Below are positions 36,048 through 46,393 of a stretch of 64,000 bases of DNA, piece after piece (position 1 is the first letter of the stretch; each line of letters opens with the position of its first letter). The notes under the pieces are model-generated. The model was not told the origin of the DNA. It ran no database searches and was given only the letters and a program-made list of their open reading frames with translations. The position numbers and the translations under genes were made by a program. Source of the DNA: Metallococcus carri (GTDB lineage: Bacteria; Actinomycetota; Actinomycetes; Actinomycetales; Dermatophilaceae); the NCBI RefSeq assembly GCF_011440275.1, contig NZ_JAAOIV010000010.1, forward strand, positions 122,560-186,559, given 5' to 3'.

Positions 36048-37349
36048 CTACCTTAGCGAGCCACCGGGGGCGCGAGTGGCCTGATAGCAATCTGGGATGC
36101 CGTCGTGGTCGTCGTCACGGGTCTCGGTCTCCTCGATCCGGCGGTATGCCGCATTGCGCGTGCGCAGCACGACGGCCGCCAGGACCGCCGCGACGAGTGA
36201 GGCGGCGAGCACGCCGACCTTGACGTGGTCGTCGGTGACGCTGCCCTCACCGAAGGCGAGTTCGCCGATCAGCAACGACACGGTGAACCCGATGCCGGCG
36301 AGCAGAGCGATGCCCACGACGTCCATCCAGGCGAGGTCGTCGTCCAGCTCGGCGCGGGTGAACCGCGCGGTGAGATAGGTGCCGGCGAAGATGCCGACGA
36401 GCTTGCCCAGCACCAGGCCGACGACGATGCCGATGGTCACCGGGTCCTTCACGGTGTCGCCGAAGCCGCCGCCGACCACGGTGACGCCCGCGGCGAAGAA
36501 GGCGAAGACCGGCACGGCGACACCGGCCGACAGCGGGCGCACGCGGTGCTCGATCCGGTCGGCCAGCCCCTCGGTCTCGCCCTCGCGTTTGCGGGAGGGC
36601 ACCAGCAGACCCAGCGCGACACCGGCGATGGTGGCGTGCACGCCGGAGTTCAGCACCAGCGCCCAGGTGACCAGGCCCGGCACGATGAGCAGGATCGGCG
36701 GGATACGCCGGGTCTTGGCCATCAGCCGGAAGACCACCAGGCCCACCACCGCCAGACCCAGCAACCGCAGGTCGATGCCCTCGCTGTAGAAGATCGCGAT
36801 GATCGTGATGGCGATCAGGTCGTCGACCACGGCGAGCGTCAGCAGGAACGATCGCAGGGCCGAGGGCAGGTGGGTGCCGATCACCGCGAGCACGGCGAGC
36901 GCGAACGCGATGTCGGTCGCCGTGGGGATCGCCCAGCCCTTGAGTTGACCGCCCAAGGCGAGCTGCGTTCCGGCATACAGCAGGGCGGGAAGAGCGACGC
37001 CGGCGACGGCGGCGACCACGGGCACGGTGGCCTTGGCCGGATCGCGCAGGTCGCCGTGCAGGAATTCGTGTTTGAGTTCGAGGCCGACGACGAAGAAGAA
37101 GATCGCAAGCAGGCCGTCGCTGGCCCAGTGTGAGACCGACAGGTCGAGGCCGAGCGAGGCGATGCCGAAGTGCAGGTTGGCGAGGTCGTCGTAACCGTCG
37201 CGCCAGGGGGAGTTCGCCCAGATGAGAGCGAGCACGGTGGCGAGCAGCAGCAGTGCGCCACCGACGGTCTCTTGGCGCAGCAACGCGGTGACGCGCTGGA
37301 CTTCGGGCCAGTCGGAGCGGCTGAAAAGGCGGGGGGCGGGCGAGCGCAT
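36048..37349 (-). CDS. nhaA: Na+/H+ antiporter NhaA
   Basis: 433 residues with about 12 membrane segments. Key NhaA motifs are [10 protein letters not shown] near 85, [16 protein letters not shown] near 140 and the paired aspartates in [10 protein letters not shown] near 171, which bind Na+ or H+. It exports sodium in exchange for protons at alkaline pH. The C-terminal cytosolic tail ([15 protein letters not shown]) is acidic. It is transcribed alone, with a 132-bp upstream gap. Confidence 0.94.
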   Translation of the reverse strand: MRSPAPRLFSRSDWPEVQRVTALLRQETVGGALLLLATVLALIWANSPWRDGYDDLANLHFGIASLGLDLSVSHWASDGLLAIFFFVVGLELKHEFLHGDLRDPAKATVPVVAAVAGVALPALLYAGTQLALGGQLKGWAIPTATDIAFALAVLAVIGTHLPSALRSFLLTLAVVDDLIAITIIAIFYSEGIDLRLLGLAVVGLVVFRLMAKTRRIPPILLIVPGLVTWALVLNSGVHATIAGVALGLLVPSRKREGETEGLADRIEHRVRPLSAGVAVPVFAFFAAGVTVVGGGFGDTVKDPVTIGIVVGLVLGKLVGIFAGTYLTARFTRAELDDDLAWMDVVGIALLAGIGFTVSLLIGELAFGEGSVTDDHVKVGVLAASLVAAVLAAVVLRTRNAAYRRIEETETRDDDHDGIPDCYQATRAPGGSLR

Positions 37350-37481
37350 GTGGCCTCCTCGGGCAGAGGGGGTCGGGAATGGGACATGCCGACCAGACTT
37401 CCCGGCTCACCAGTCTCGATCCTATCGACTCCGGCGGGCCCCGGCCGAATCGTCTCGTTGCCGTGAGTCAACACGATCGTC

Positions 37482-38168
37482 TCAGGCGTCGGTGAAGCCG
37501 ACCGTGCGGGCGATCGCGCCGAACTCGTATGCCGCTGCCGCGTCCGCCGGGTCGAAGGTGCCCTTGAGCTGCCCGGTGAGCTCGAAGCTCACGAACCCGT
37601 AGATCGCCGACCAGCCGTGGAGCAGGGCGAGCATCGCCGCCGGCGAGAGATTCAGCCCGAGTTGACCGACCGTCGAGCGGAGTTGGCCGGCCAGGTCGCG
37701 CGGGATTCGGCTCGGAGCCGGCGGGTCGAGCGTGCCGGCCGCCTCCGCGGCCGCGACCAGGGTGGCGAGGGTGGCCGGCACGCGTGCCGCGGGCGCGATC
37801 GTCGACTCCGGGGCCTCGTATCCGGGGACTGGTGTGCCGTAGAGCAGCGCATATTCGTGCGGGTGGTCTCGACCCCAGTCGCGGATGGCGTGCGCCGCGC
37901 GGACGAAGCGGCGACCAGGCGTGGTCCGCGCTGCGGCGGCGGTCTCGACCGCGGAGCCGACGGCGTCATACGCCTCGATGATGAGCGCGGTCAGCAGGTC
38001 GTCGCGACTGGCGACATAGCGGTAGACGGCAGAGGAGACCATCCCGACGTCGCGGGCGACGGCTCGCAGCGACAGCCCGTCGGCGCCGTGCTCGGCGAGC
38101 TGGCGTCGTCCTGCTTCGAGGATGCGTGCGTGGGCCTCGGCGTGGGCGACCTGGCGCGGGGTGGGCAT
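37482..38168 (-). CDS. TetR-family repressor with WHG domain
   Basis: 228 residues. The N-terminal HTH (about 15-62: GRRQLAEHGADGLSLRAVAR, DVGMVSSAVYRYVASRDDLL) is typical TetR. The C-terminal ligand domain contains HPHEYALLYGTPVPGY and LLHGWSAIYGFVSFEL, the WHG subfamily. It is divergent from the deazaflavin-dependent oxidoreductase. Two palindromes between them (38202-38216 and 38253-38267) are the likely operators, so it should repress itself and the oxidoreductase operon. Confidence 0.92.
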   Translation of the reverse strand: MPTPRQVAHAEAHARILEAGRRQLAEHGADGLSLRAVARDVGMVSSAVYRYVASRDDLLTALIIEAYDAVGSAVETAAAARTTPGRRFVRAAHAIRDWGRDHPHEYALLYGTPVPGYEAPESTIAPAARVPATLATLVAAAEAAGTLDPPAPSRIPRDLAGQLRSTVGQLGLNLSPAAMLALLHGWSAIYGFVSFELTGQLKGTFDPADAAAAYEFGAIARTVGFTDA

Positions 38169-38201
38169 GGAACCCAGTAGACCAGAGCGACGCTCACAAG
38201 T

Positions 38202-38216
38202 GAGAGCACTGCTCTT
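38202..38216. promoter_or_regulatory. TetR operator candidate, repressor side
   Basis: GAGAGCACTGCTCTT, an inverted repeat centred 41 bp upstream of the TetR start. It matches the second site except for the centre and one outer base, and both are flanked by partial GTGA/TCAC extensions. Confidence 0.75.
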
Positions 38217-38252
38217 GATTTGCTGAGGTGTGCATGGTCAACTGAGTAAAGA

Positions 38253-38267
38253 GAGAGCACCGCTCTC
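38253..38267. promoter_or_regulatory. TetR operator candidate, oxidoreductase side
   Basis: GAGAGCACCGCTCTC, a perfect palindrome apart from the central three bases, 19 bp upstream of the oxidoreductase ATG. It lies 51 bp (about five helical turns) from the first site, so two repressor dimers would lie on the same face of the helix. Confidence 0.8.
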
Positions 38268-38286
38268 ACTTTTTGAAAGGCTTGGG

Positions 38287-38730
38287 ATGAGCATCGCGAT
38301 CGACCGGGTGACCCGGATCATGAACACATTGGTGAAGTCGTTGTCCCACATGGGGATCAGCGCGTTCGGAGCGCAGGAGCTGGTGGTGCGGGGCCGCGTC
38401 AGCGGCAAGGAGTTCAGCACGCCGGTCAACCCGGTGACGGTGGACGGCTGCACCTATCTCGTCGCACCCCGTGGTCAGACGCAGTGGGTCCGCAACGCTC
38501 GCCACCACGGTGAGGTGGCAATGCGTCTCGGACGCACGCGGACGCCATACGACATCACCGAGGTGTGCGGTGTGGACGCGGTGCCGGTGATGCGGCACTA
38601 CCTGCGCAAGTGGGCCTGGGAGGTCGGGCGCTTCTTCCCCGAGGGAGTGACCGCGCGTTCGACCGACGCCGAGCTCGAAGCGATCATCCCGGCGCACCCG
38701 GTCTTCCGGATCACTCGGCAGGCGGCCTGA
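38287..38730 (+). CDS. Deazaflavin (F420)-dependent nitroreductase family protein
   Basis: 147 residues from ATG 38287 with GAAAGG upstream. Features are GRVSGKEFSTPVNPVTVDG and LVAPRGQTQWVRNARHH, the strand-turn that holds the F420 phosphate side in the Ddn/FDOR-B split-barrel family. Substrates are often small electrophiles. It is under the divergent TetR. The next gene starts 5 bp later, so the two are co-transcribed. Confidence 0.88.
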   Translation: MSIAIDRVTRIMNTLVKSLSHMGISAFGAQELVVRGRVSGKEFSTPVNPVTVDGCTYLVAPRGQTQWVRNARHHGEVAMRLGRTRTPYDITEVCGVDAVPVMRHYLRKWAWEVGRFFPEGVTARSTDAELEAIIPAHPVFRITRQAA

Positions 38731-38735
38731 CGCAG

Positions 38736-39065
38736 ATGACTGCCAACGACGTCGGCGCCTTCTTCGTCGAGGTGCTCGCGATCGGTCTGCTCGGCACCTG
38801 GGCGTGGCAGCGCGGACCCAGCCTGCCGCTGCGATTGATATGGGTGGTGCTGGTCGTCGGCGCGGCGATCACGCTGTGGGGGTCGTTCGCCGCGCCGAAG
38901 GCGACCTTCGACCTGCCGGCGGCAGCCGTTGCCGTGAAGGTGCTGGTGCTTGGGGGGAGTGTGCTGGCCGGATTCCTCCTGTTGCCAACGAGATACGCGA
39001 TCACGTGGGCAGTGTTGGTGGTCGCCAACACCGCCCTCCAGTATGCCGGCCCTTGGGCCAGGTGA
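38736..39065 (+). CDS. DUF2568 (YrdB-like) membrane protein
   Basis: 109 residues with four predicted membrane helices (about 6-22, 30-47, 61-80 and 86-103) and a central GSFAAPKATFDLP typical of the YrdB/DUF2568 family. The function is unknown. It belongs to the TetR-controlled transcript with the oxidoreductase. Confidence 0.82.
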   Translation: MTANDVGAFFVEVLAIGLLGTWAWQRGPSLPLRLIWVVLVVGAAITLWGSFAAPKATFDLPAAAVAVKVLVLGGSVLAGFLLLPTRYAITWAVLVVANTALQYAGPWAR

Positions 39066-39078
39066 GCAGGTGCTTGGA

Positions 39079-39252
39079 GTGCTGACGCTGGGCGCGGATG
39101 GGCATGGGTGTCAGGGGTTGCGGCGTGAAACGGGCCGGTGGTGCTGACGCTGGGCGCGGATCGGCTGAGGTGTCAGGGGTTGCGGCGTGAAACGGGCCGG
39201 TGGTGCTGACGCCGGGCTCGGATCGGCTGAGGCGTCAGGCGTTGCGGCCTGG
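39079..39252. repeat. 62-bp tandem repeat, 3 copies
   Basis: Units begin at 39079, 39141 and 39203, the last shortened. Each starts GTGCTGACGCYGGG and contains GTCAGGSGTTGCGGC. Copies differ at a few positions. The array fills the space after the DUF2568 gene and abuts a second, unrelated array. No gene is seen between 39066 and 39540. Confidence 0.9.
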
Positions 39253-39270
39253 TTTTGGCAGTGCCCGGCG

Positions 39271-39470
39271 TGTCGCGGCCGCTGGGTGACGATGACGCGC
39301 CGGGGAGAGGCGTTGTTTCGGCGCGTCGCGGCCGCTGGTTGACGCTGACGCGCCGGGGAGAGGCGTTGCTTCGGCGTGTCGCGGCCGCTGGTTGACGCCG
39401 ACGCGCCGGGCAGGGGCGTTGCTTCGGCGTGTCGCGGCCGCTGGTTGACGCGGACGCGCCGGGCGGCGAC
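39271..39470. repeat. 53-bp tandem repeat, 4 copies
   Basis: Units begin at 39271, 39324, 39377 and 39430, the last shortened. Each starts YGTCGCGGCCGCTGGKTGAC, with GACGCGCCGGG and GGCGTTGYTTCGGCG following. With the 62-bp array next to it, this intergenic region holds two different minisatellite-like arrays in tandem, just past the acs stop. It may vary in copy number between strains. Confidence 0.92.
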
Positions 39471-39540
39471 CCGGCATACGGGCGGTGAAAACTTCGGCGG
39501 GCCGGGCGGCCGAAGCCACCCGACCCGCCGACGTCGAGCG

Positions 39541-41505
<1,965 letters not shown>

Positions 41506-41630
41506 GGCGACCTCCATCGCGCGCGTCGAGATGTGTTCTGGCTCACTCCATCCTGTCAGGTGTGTGATGCGCAATCACCGGACGGGACAGGCGGTCGGTC
41601 TGGTCGGACGAGCGGTCTAGATTGACGGCG

Positions 41631-42494
41631 ATGTCCCAGATCGTGAACGCCGTCGCCGCCCTGCGCCGCCTGCCCCAGGTGGAGGACGCCGTGGAGGAAG
41701 CCCGGCAGGCCTGCACGCAGTTGCGGTGGCATGCCGCGCTGCGCCGCCGCACCGCCGAGGCCGCCGCCGAGTCGAGGGTGCGCGGCGCGCGGGCGAGCGC
41801 CGCCCTCGAGGGTGCCACGCTGCCGCTCGACCTGGTGCGGCAGCGGTTCGGGCAGCCGGTGGACGCTGACGATCCGGTCGACCGCGCGGTCGCGGCCGCG
41901 ATCCGGGTGACTGCGGAGACCGAAGCCGTGCAGGCGACCTTCCGGTCCGCTCCGGCCCAGGCACTCGCCCGCCTGCATGTCGCCGCCAGCGCCGCGGACG
42001 ACGACCCCGCGACCGTCGGCCGCCCGCGTCTGGTCGGTGAGCGTTCGCCCGAACTCGCCGAACTCGGTGCGCCTCCCGACGCCGTCGAAGCCGGCCAGCG
42101 CCTGCAGCAGGTCATCGACCTGATCCACGCCGCCGCCGACCAGCCGGTCGCGCTGGTCGCCGCGGTCGTGCACGCCGAACTGGCCACGGTGCGCCCGTTC
42201 GTGCGCGGCAACCTGCTCGTCGCGCGCGCCGCGGAGCGTGCGCTGTTGTGGGGCGGCGGCCTCGACCCGACCGGCGTCGCCGTGCCCGAGGTCGGGCACG
42301 AACGAGCGGGTCCGGCATACCTCGGCTCGCTCGCGGGCTATCACCTCGGCGGAGGAGAGGGCGTGCGGCAGTGGATCCTGCACTGCGCCGGCGGGTATGC
42401 CGCCGGTGCCGCCGAGGGGACCGCCATCGCCGACGCGGTCCTGGCGGGGCGACTGTCGGGTCAGGGTCTTGTGGGCGGCGGCTCGAAGGAGTAG
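41631..42494 (+). CDS. Degenerate Fic-fold protein beside acs
   Basis: 287 residues from ATG 41631; a TAGATT -10 box ends 7 bases before it, suggesting a leaderless mRNA. An N-terminal SAALEGATLPLDLV (about 58) resembles the inhibitory (S/T)xxxE(G/N) helix of Fic proteins. Residues about 180-205 (HAELATVRPFVRGNLLVARA) align with the Fic core HPFxDGNGR, but the catalytic histidine is Arg and the DGNGR loop is RGNLL. AMP transfer is therefore unlikely. Homologues beside acs in Streptomyces are labelled oxidoreductase without evidence (recalled). Confidence 0.65.
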   Translation: MSQIVNAVAALRRLPQVEDAVEEARQACTQLRWHAALRRRTAEAAAESRVRGARASAALEGATLPLDLVRQRFGQPVDADDPVDRAVAAAIRVTAETEAVQATFRSAPAQALARLHVAASAADDDPATVGRPRLVGERSPELAELGAPPDAVEAGQRLQQVIDLIHAAADQPVALVAAVVHAELATVRPFVRGNLLVARAAERALLWGGGLDPTGVAVPEVGHERAGPAYLGSLAGYHLGGGEGVRQWILHCAGGYAAGAAEGTAIADAVLAGRLSGQGLVGGGSKE

Positions 42495-42653
42495 ACCTGT
42501 AGCCACGGGTTTCGCACCCGGCACGAACCACCGCAACAACCAGCAGGCACCCACGCGAGGGCAGTTCACAGAGTGGACGGTTCGTCCGGACGCTTGTCGT
42601 TCGGCGACAACCATGAGGATGCACGCATGGTCACCAGCCAGGTGTTGCGGCGA

Positions 42654-42683
42654 GAGGGCACCTCGGTCCGCCGAGGTGCCCTC
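42654..42683 (+). terminator. Hairpin terminator after the Fic-like gene
   Basis: GAGGGCACCTCGG pairs with CCGAGGTGCCCTC across a 4-base loop (TCCG). It is a perfect 13-bp stem, followed by GTCTGTGTCCTCGTCTGTG. It probably ends transcription of the Fic-like gene 160 bp upstream. Confidence 0.8.
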
Positions 42684-42878
42684 GTCTGTGTCCTCGTCTG
42701 TGTCCGGGCCCTCCGCCAGAGCCGGATTGGCATGCCAAAGTAAGAAGAAGGTATGGATTCGGCGATCCGTGTTTACACACGGGCAGCGGGCCCCCGAAAC
42801 TTGTGACATCGCCGCTCCCCCTCGGGGGTAGAGCGCGGCGCCACGGCTCCCAACCCCCCCCTGGAGCCCGTAGCGCAG

Positions 42879-42908
42879 AAGGCCCCGCTGTCCCCCCAGC
42901 GGGGCCTT
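42879..42908. terminator. Hairpin terminator before the ssd-like gene
   Basis: AAGGCCCCGCTG pairs with CAGCGGGGCCTT across a 6-base loop. It is a perfect 12-bp stem whose ends are A- and T-rich, so it can work in either direction. It insulates the ssd/tad operon from upstream transcription. Confidence 0.85.
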
Positions 42909-43018
42909 CGGCTTGTGCCCGGTTTGTCCACAGGCCCCCGATGACCGAAGGTCCGGTCCTCCACAGGCGGCGTCGGCACGCTGGCGACCTGGGTGCCCCA
43001 CGGCGTGCGATGGAGGGC

Positions 43019-43702
43019 ATGACCGATCCGATCCTGTTCGTCGTCGGTGCCGCCGAAGCGGCGCTCGTCACCGCCGCCGTCGTCGGCCGCGCCGCAGCCC
43101 GGGGTGATGCCGTCGTCGCCGTCGACCTCGCCGCGTGGCAGGGACCGCTGGATGTCTGGCTCGGCCTGGAGCACCTGCCGGGCGTGCGGTGGGACGCGTT
43201 CGTCGGGGCCGAGGGCGCGCTCGACGGCGACGCGCTGGTGTCCCGGCTCCCGGCCGCCGGCGGCGTGGCCGTGCTGTCGCATCCGCGCGGCCTGCCGGCG
43301 CCGATCGAGCCGCCGCTCGCGGGTGAGGTGCTGGCTGCGGTGCGTGGTCGCCCGGCCGTGGTCGTGGTGCGCGCGGGCGATCCGTCGTGGCTGACTCCGC
43401 TGCGCGCCCCCGACGATCCGGTCGCGATCGTCACCTCCGACCGGGTTCCCGAGCTCACTGCGGCGTATGCCGCCGGCGCGGCCGCCCCGGGTGCGGTGCT
43501 GCTCACCGTGCCGACGGCCGGTGACGCCGATCCGGAGTGGGAGGAGGAGCTCGCGGTCTTCGAGGAGGTCGTGGTGCGCCGCGCCGATTGGCGGTCGGTG
43601 CAGCGGGGGCGGATCCCCGGTGACGGCCGCCGCTCACGGCTCGGCCGCGCCGCGGACGGTCTGCTCGACCTGCTCGACGGTGCCGGAAGGCAGGCGGCGT
43701 GA
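43019..43702 (+). CDS. Ssd/CpaE-like septum-site protein, short form
   Basis: 227 residues from ATG 43019 (ATG 43010 also possible). It matches the N-terminal receiver-like part of the actinobacterial Ssd/CpaE proteins (VVGAAEAALVTAAVVGRAAA near the start), but no P-loop follows, so it lacks the MinD-type ATPase half normal for Rv3660c. It precedes tadA by a 4-bp overlap, the usual place for this gene in Tad/Flp pilus loci. Whether the short form is original or decayed is unclear. Confidence 0.65.
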   Translation: MTDPILFVVGAAEAALVTAAVVGRAAARGDAVVAVDLAAWQGPLDVWLGLEHLPGVRWDAFVGAEGALDGDALVSRLPAAGGVAVLSHPRGLPAPIEPPLAGEVLAAVRGRPAVVVVRAGDPSWLTPLRAPDDPVAIVTSDRVPELTAAYAAGAAAPGAVLLTVPTAGDADPEWEEELAVFEEVVVRRADWRSVQRGRIPGDGRRSRLGRAADGLLDLLDGAGRQAA

Positions 43703-44289
43703 CCGGGCTGGCGGGGTCGATGTGGCAACACATCCGGGCGGGCGAGATGCCGACACCGGACCGGGTGCAGGGCGTGGTCGAGGGCCAGGCCGGTGTGCTC
43801 GGAGCAGGCGGTGTGGCTCGCCTGCGGCAGGAGTTCAGCGCGGCGGTGCTCGGCGCCGGCCCGTTGCAGCCGCTGATCGACTCGGGAGAGGTGACCGATG
43901 TGCTCGTCAATGGTGGCGCGGGCGTGTGGGTCGACCGAGGGGGAGGGCTCGAGCCGGCCGACGTGACGATGGGTGTCGATGAGGCGCGCCGGCTCGCGGT
44001 GCGCCTGGCGCAGGTGGCCGGGCGCCGCCTGGACGATGCGACACCATGCGTCGACGGGCTGCTGCCCGGGGGCGTGCGTCTGCACGCGGTGTTGCCGCCG
44101 CTGGTCGAGGGCGGTGCGCACATCTCCTTGCGCGTCCCGCAGGTCGAGCGGTTCAGCCTGGCCGAACTCGCCCGGGCCGGTGCCCTCGACGCAGCCACCG
44201 CAGACCTGCTGCGCCGCATCGTCGGCGCTCGGGTGGCCTTCGTCGTCAGCGGTGGCACCGGCAGCGGCAATACCACGTGGCATCTCTGA
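43699..44289 (+). pseudogene. TadA-family secretion ATPase, cut at Walker A
   Basis: 196 residues of the N-terminal half of a TadA/CpaF ATPase, the motor of Tad/Flp pili. GPLQPLIDSGEVTDVLVNG near 55 and the arginine-rich region are intact. The frame reaches SGGTGSGNTTWHL and stops at 44289. Normal TadA reads GTGxGKTT here and continues for about 200 more residues. The lysine codon has become Asn (AAT), and similarity ends just after ACCACG. The rest of tadA and the tad genes do not reappear in the window, so island 2 has been inserted here. Confidence 0.85.
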
Positions 44290-44336
44290 CCCCAATAAAC
44301 CCCGCGTCGCAAAACGCGACAGCTCCGCGTGATCGT

Positions 44337-44369
44337 TTGGCGTCGAAAACTAAAGCGATGTGCTATGTT
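44337..44369 (+). promoter_or_regulatory. Possible promoter at the left edge of island 2
   Basis: TTGGCG at 44337 and TATGTT at 44364 lie in an A/T-richer patch upstream of the first island gene (ATG 44398, with AAGGGAG about 7 bases before it). The 21-base spacer is longer than ideal, so only the -10-like box is moderately convincing. A small GTCGC-AAAAC-GCGAC hairpin lies just upstream, near 44305-44320. Confidence 0.35.
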
Positions 44370-44397
44370 TGGGGTATCCGAATGAAGGGAGCCCACC

Positions 44398-45126
44398 ATG
44401 GCGATCGACGAGGGGCGCGCGTGGGCGCTGCGGACGCTGGGAGCCGACGGCGTGCTGGTGCGAGAGCAGATCTCTGCCATCATCCGCGACTGCCACGAGA
44501 AGATGGTGAACGCGCAGGCCGAGGCTGATATGAAGCACACCGGCGTGTATGGCCAGATCTGGCGGAAGTGTTTGGACGAGTTCGTGACGGTGCTCGGGCG
44601 CCTGCCCTCGGCCGAGATCGTTCCGCGCCGGGGATACAAGCTGGTCGCATTCAACGGTGTGATCCTGTTCCCGTGGCGGTTCGCGCGGGAGCGGTCCACG
44701 GACATCGGCTCGCGCCCGTTCGCCGTCTCGGACACTCGGGTCTCCCTGTTCGGTGAGCAGCGCGAATCGACCCAGCAGCGTCTGGACATCGAGTTCGAGC
44801 ACCCCGAGTTGACCGAGGAAGAGCGGGAGCTGCTCGACGCCGAGAGCAAGGCGCTCGAGGAGGCGCTGTCAACCCACTCCCGCGTGGTTGTCGTGCCGTA
44901 TGCGAGCAACCCGTTCGCGCTCTACAGCGTCGACTGGGGTGAGGCGACGCTGGGGAGCGATGGCTACCTCACCTTCGCGTCGATGGAATCTCTGCTCGAA
45001 GTAGGCGCGGGCTCCCTGGTGGATGTGGACCTGACGGACGAGTCGTTCTTCGACGGGCCGATCCCGCGCCCGGATCTGGGGGTGAAGGGCGACGAGGTGG
45101 ACGGAGAGGCTGATGGACGACCGTGA
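44398..45126 (+). CDS. Unrecognised protein coupled to ImmA/IrrE protease
   Basis: 242 residues, no domain recognised. The N-terminal ~100 residues are helical, with DCHEKMVNAQAEADMKHTG, then IVPRRGYKLVAFNGVILFPW, which ends in strands. The middle holds an acidic helix (ELTEEERELLDAESKALEEA). The C-terminal part is strand-rich with VVVVPYASNPFALYSVDWG. It overlaps the XRE-ImmA/IrrE gene by 14 bp, so the two products are probably made together. It could be the protease target or the effector it controls, as in other IrrE/ImmA pairs (inference). Confidence 0.6.
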   Translation: MAIDEGRAWALRTLGADGVLVREQISAIIRDCHEKMVNAQAEADMKHTGVYGQIWRKCLDEFVTVLGRLPSAEIVPRRGYKLVAFNGVILFPWRFARERSTDIGSRPFAVSDTRVSLFGEQRESTQQRLDIEFEHPELTEEERELLDAESKALEEALSTHSRVVVVPYASNPFALYSVDWGEATLGSDGYLTFASMESLLEVGAGSLVDVDLTDESFFDGPIPRPDLGVKGDEVDGEADGRP

Positions 45127-46276
45127 CACCCTCTTCTCTCTGCTCGGAGTAACCGACCGTCCCGATCTCGATGCCGTCGCGGATGCGTTCGATCCGGCCC
45201 GTCTGACTCAGGCGCGTTTCGCGGCTGGCTTGTCGAAGGCGAGGCTTGCCGAGCTAGTTGGGGTTACGCCTGCGGCGATTGGCCAGTACGAGTCGCGAGT
45301 GGTAACACCGCGTCGCGATGTATTGCCGGTGCTCGCGCGCGAGCTCGATGTTCCGGTGGACTACTTCGCCACGGGGCGACCGATCGGCCGGGTCGACGGC
45401 TCGGAGGCGCATTTCCGGAGCCTGCGCTCGACCACGGCCCGGGATCGGTCCAAGGCGATCGCTTTCATCGAGCAGGTGTGGGAGCTCACCTTCGCGCTGG
45501 AGAAGAAGGTCCGGTTCCCCAATGTCGACTTGCCGGTGGTGGATCGGCAGCAAGCAGATCCGGTTTCCGCAGCGCAGGCGCTTCGCGAACATTGGGGTCT
45601 GGGCGTGAAGCCGGTCAAGCACCTAGTCGCGCTGACGGAATCGCACGGGATCGTCGTGAGCCTGCTGACGTTGGCGAACGCCGATGTCGCCCGGGTGGGC
45701 GCGTTCTCGACGTCTCGCTTGGCTCGCCCGGTCATCGTGGTGACGCCCGAACGTGCAAAGTCGGTGTTCGTCTACCGGTTCACGGTTGCCCACGAGTTGG
45801 GTCATCTGCTGCTGCACGGAGAAGCAGTACCGGGCGATCAGCAGCAGGAGCGAGAAGCCGATCAGTTCGCTGCTGAGCTCCTGACTCCACGTTCCCAGAT
45901 TGTGAACCTGCTGCCGCGGACGGTGAACCTCTCCCGGCTCGATGAGCTCTCGCGGCATTGGGGTGTGTCGGTGGACTCGCTGCTGCTACGGATGAAAGAG
46001 ACCGGTACGGTCTCCGACGCTTCGATCCGTCGCGGTTACCAGAAGCTGAACCAGCTGCGCAGCTCCTCACTGGACGCCCCTGAGCCGGTGAACGCATATC
46101 CGGGAGAGGTGCCGTCGATGTTGGCCGAGGCTGCCCGGCTTGCCGATCAAATCGGCTTCGCGCAGATAGACCTCGCCCGCGAGCTGCGATGGCACCCGGC
46201 ACGTGTGCGCGAAGTCCTGGGTATCGACGATCCCAGGCCGACATTGAAGCTTGTCACCGATCCTTCACCCGAATAG
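45113..46276 (+). CDS. XRE-HTH / ImmA-IrrE metallopeptidase
   Basis: 387 residues. An XRE helix-turn-helix (about 30-88: ARFAAGLSKARLAELVGVTP, then IGQYESR) is fused to a COG2856 zinc peptidase with HELGHLLLH near 226 and a downstream EREADQFAAELL that supplies the third zinc ligand. Such fusions cleave repressors and control mobile elements, stress or defence operons. The C-terminal ~80 residues are an extra helical region. It follows the unrecognised 242-residue gene, and the two form a unit. Confidence 0.88.
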   Translation: MDDRDTLFSLLGVTDRPDLDAVADAFDPARLTQARFAAGLSKARLAELVGVTPAAIGQYESRVVTPRRDVLPVLARELDVPVDYFATGRPIGRVDGSEAHFRSLRSTTARDRSKAIAFIEQVWELTFALEKKVRFPNVDLPVVDRQQADPVSAAQALREHWGLGVKPVKHLVALTESHGIVVSLLTLANADVARVGAFSTSRLARPVIVVTPERAKSVFVYRFTVAHELGHLLLHGEAVPGDQQQEREADQFAAELLTPRSQIVNLLPRTVNLSRLDELSRHWGVSVDSLLLRMKETGTVSDASIRRGYQKLNQLRSSSLDAPEPVNAYPGEVPSMLAEAARLADQIGFAQIDLARELRWHPARVREVLGIDDPRPTLKLVTDPSPE

Positions 46277-46393
46277 GGCTGGACTGGTGTCGCCGAGGTC
46301 GAGGAGTAGCGCGCCAGATGACGGCTCTCCGGAAAGGCAACGACGTCGCCCAACGGTGATGGGATTCGGCAGCCGTGAGACGGAGGACTGGGG

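Larger units (their letters stand above)
42495..43018. other. Intergenic region with two terminators
   Basis: About 520 bp without a convincing gene. It carries two strong hairpins (listed separately) and an A-rich, promoter-like patch near 42740-42775 upstream of the second hairpin. A short RNA between the hairpins is possible, but no family is recognised. Confidence 0.5.

Noticed and set aside
39079..39470. CRISPR-like array
   Set aside because: Units of 62 and 53 bp are contiguous tandem copies with no unique spacers and no cas genes nearby.
43699..44289. A functional short TadA ATPase
   Set aside because: It ends inside Walker A with Asn for the essential lysine, so it cannot bind ATP normally.
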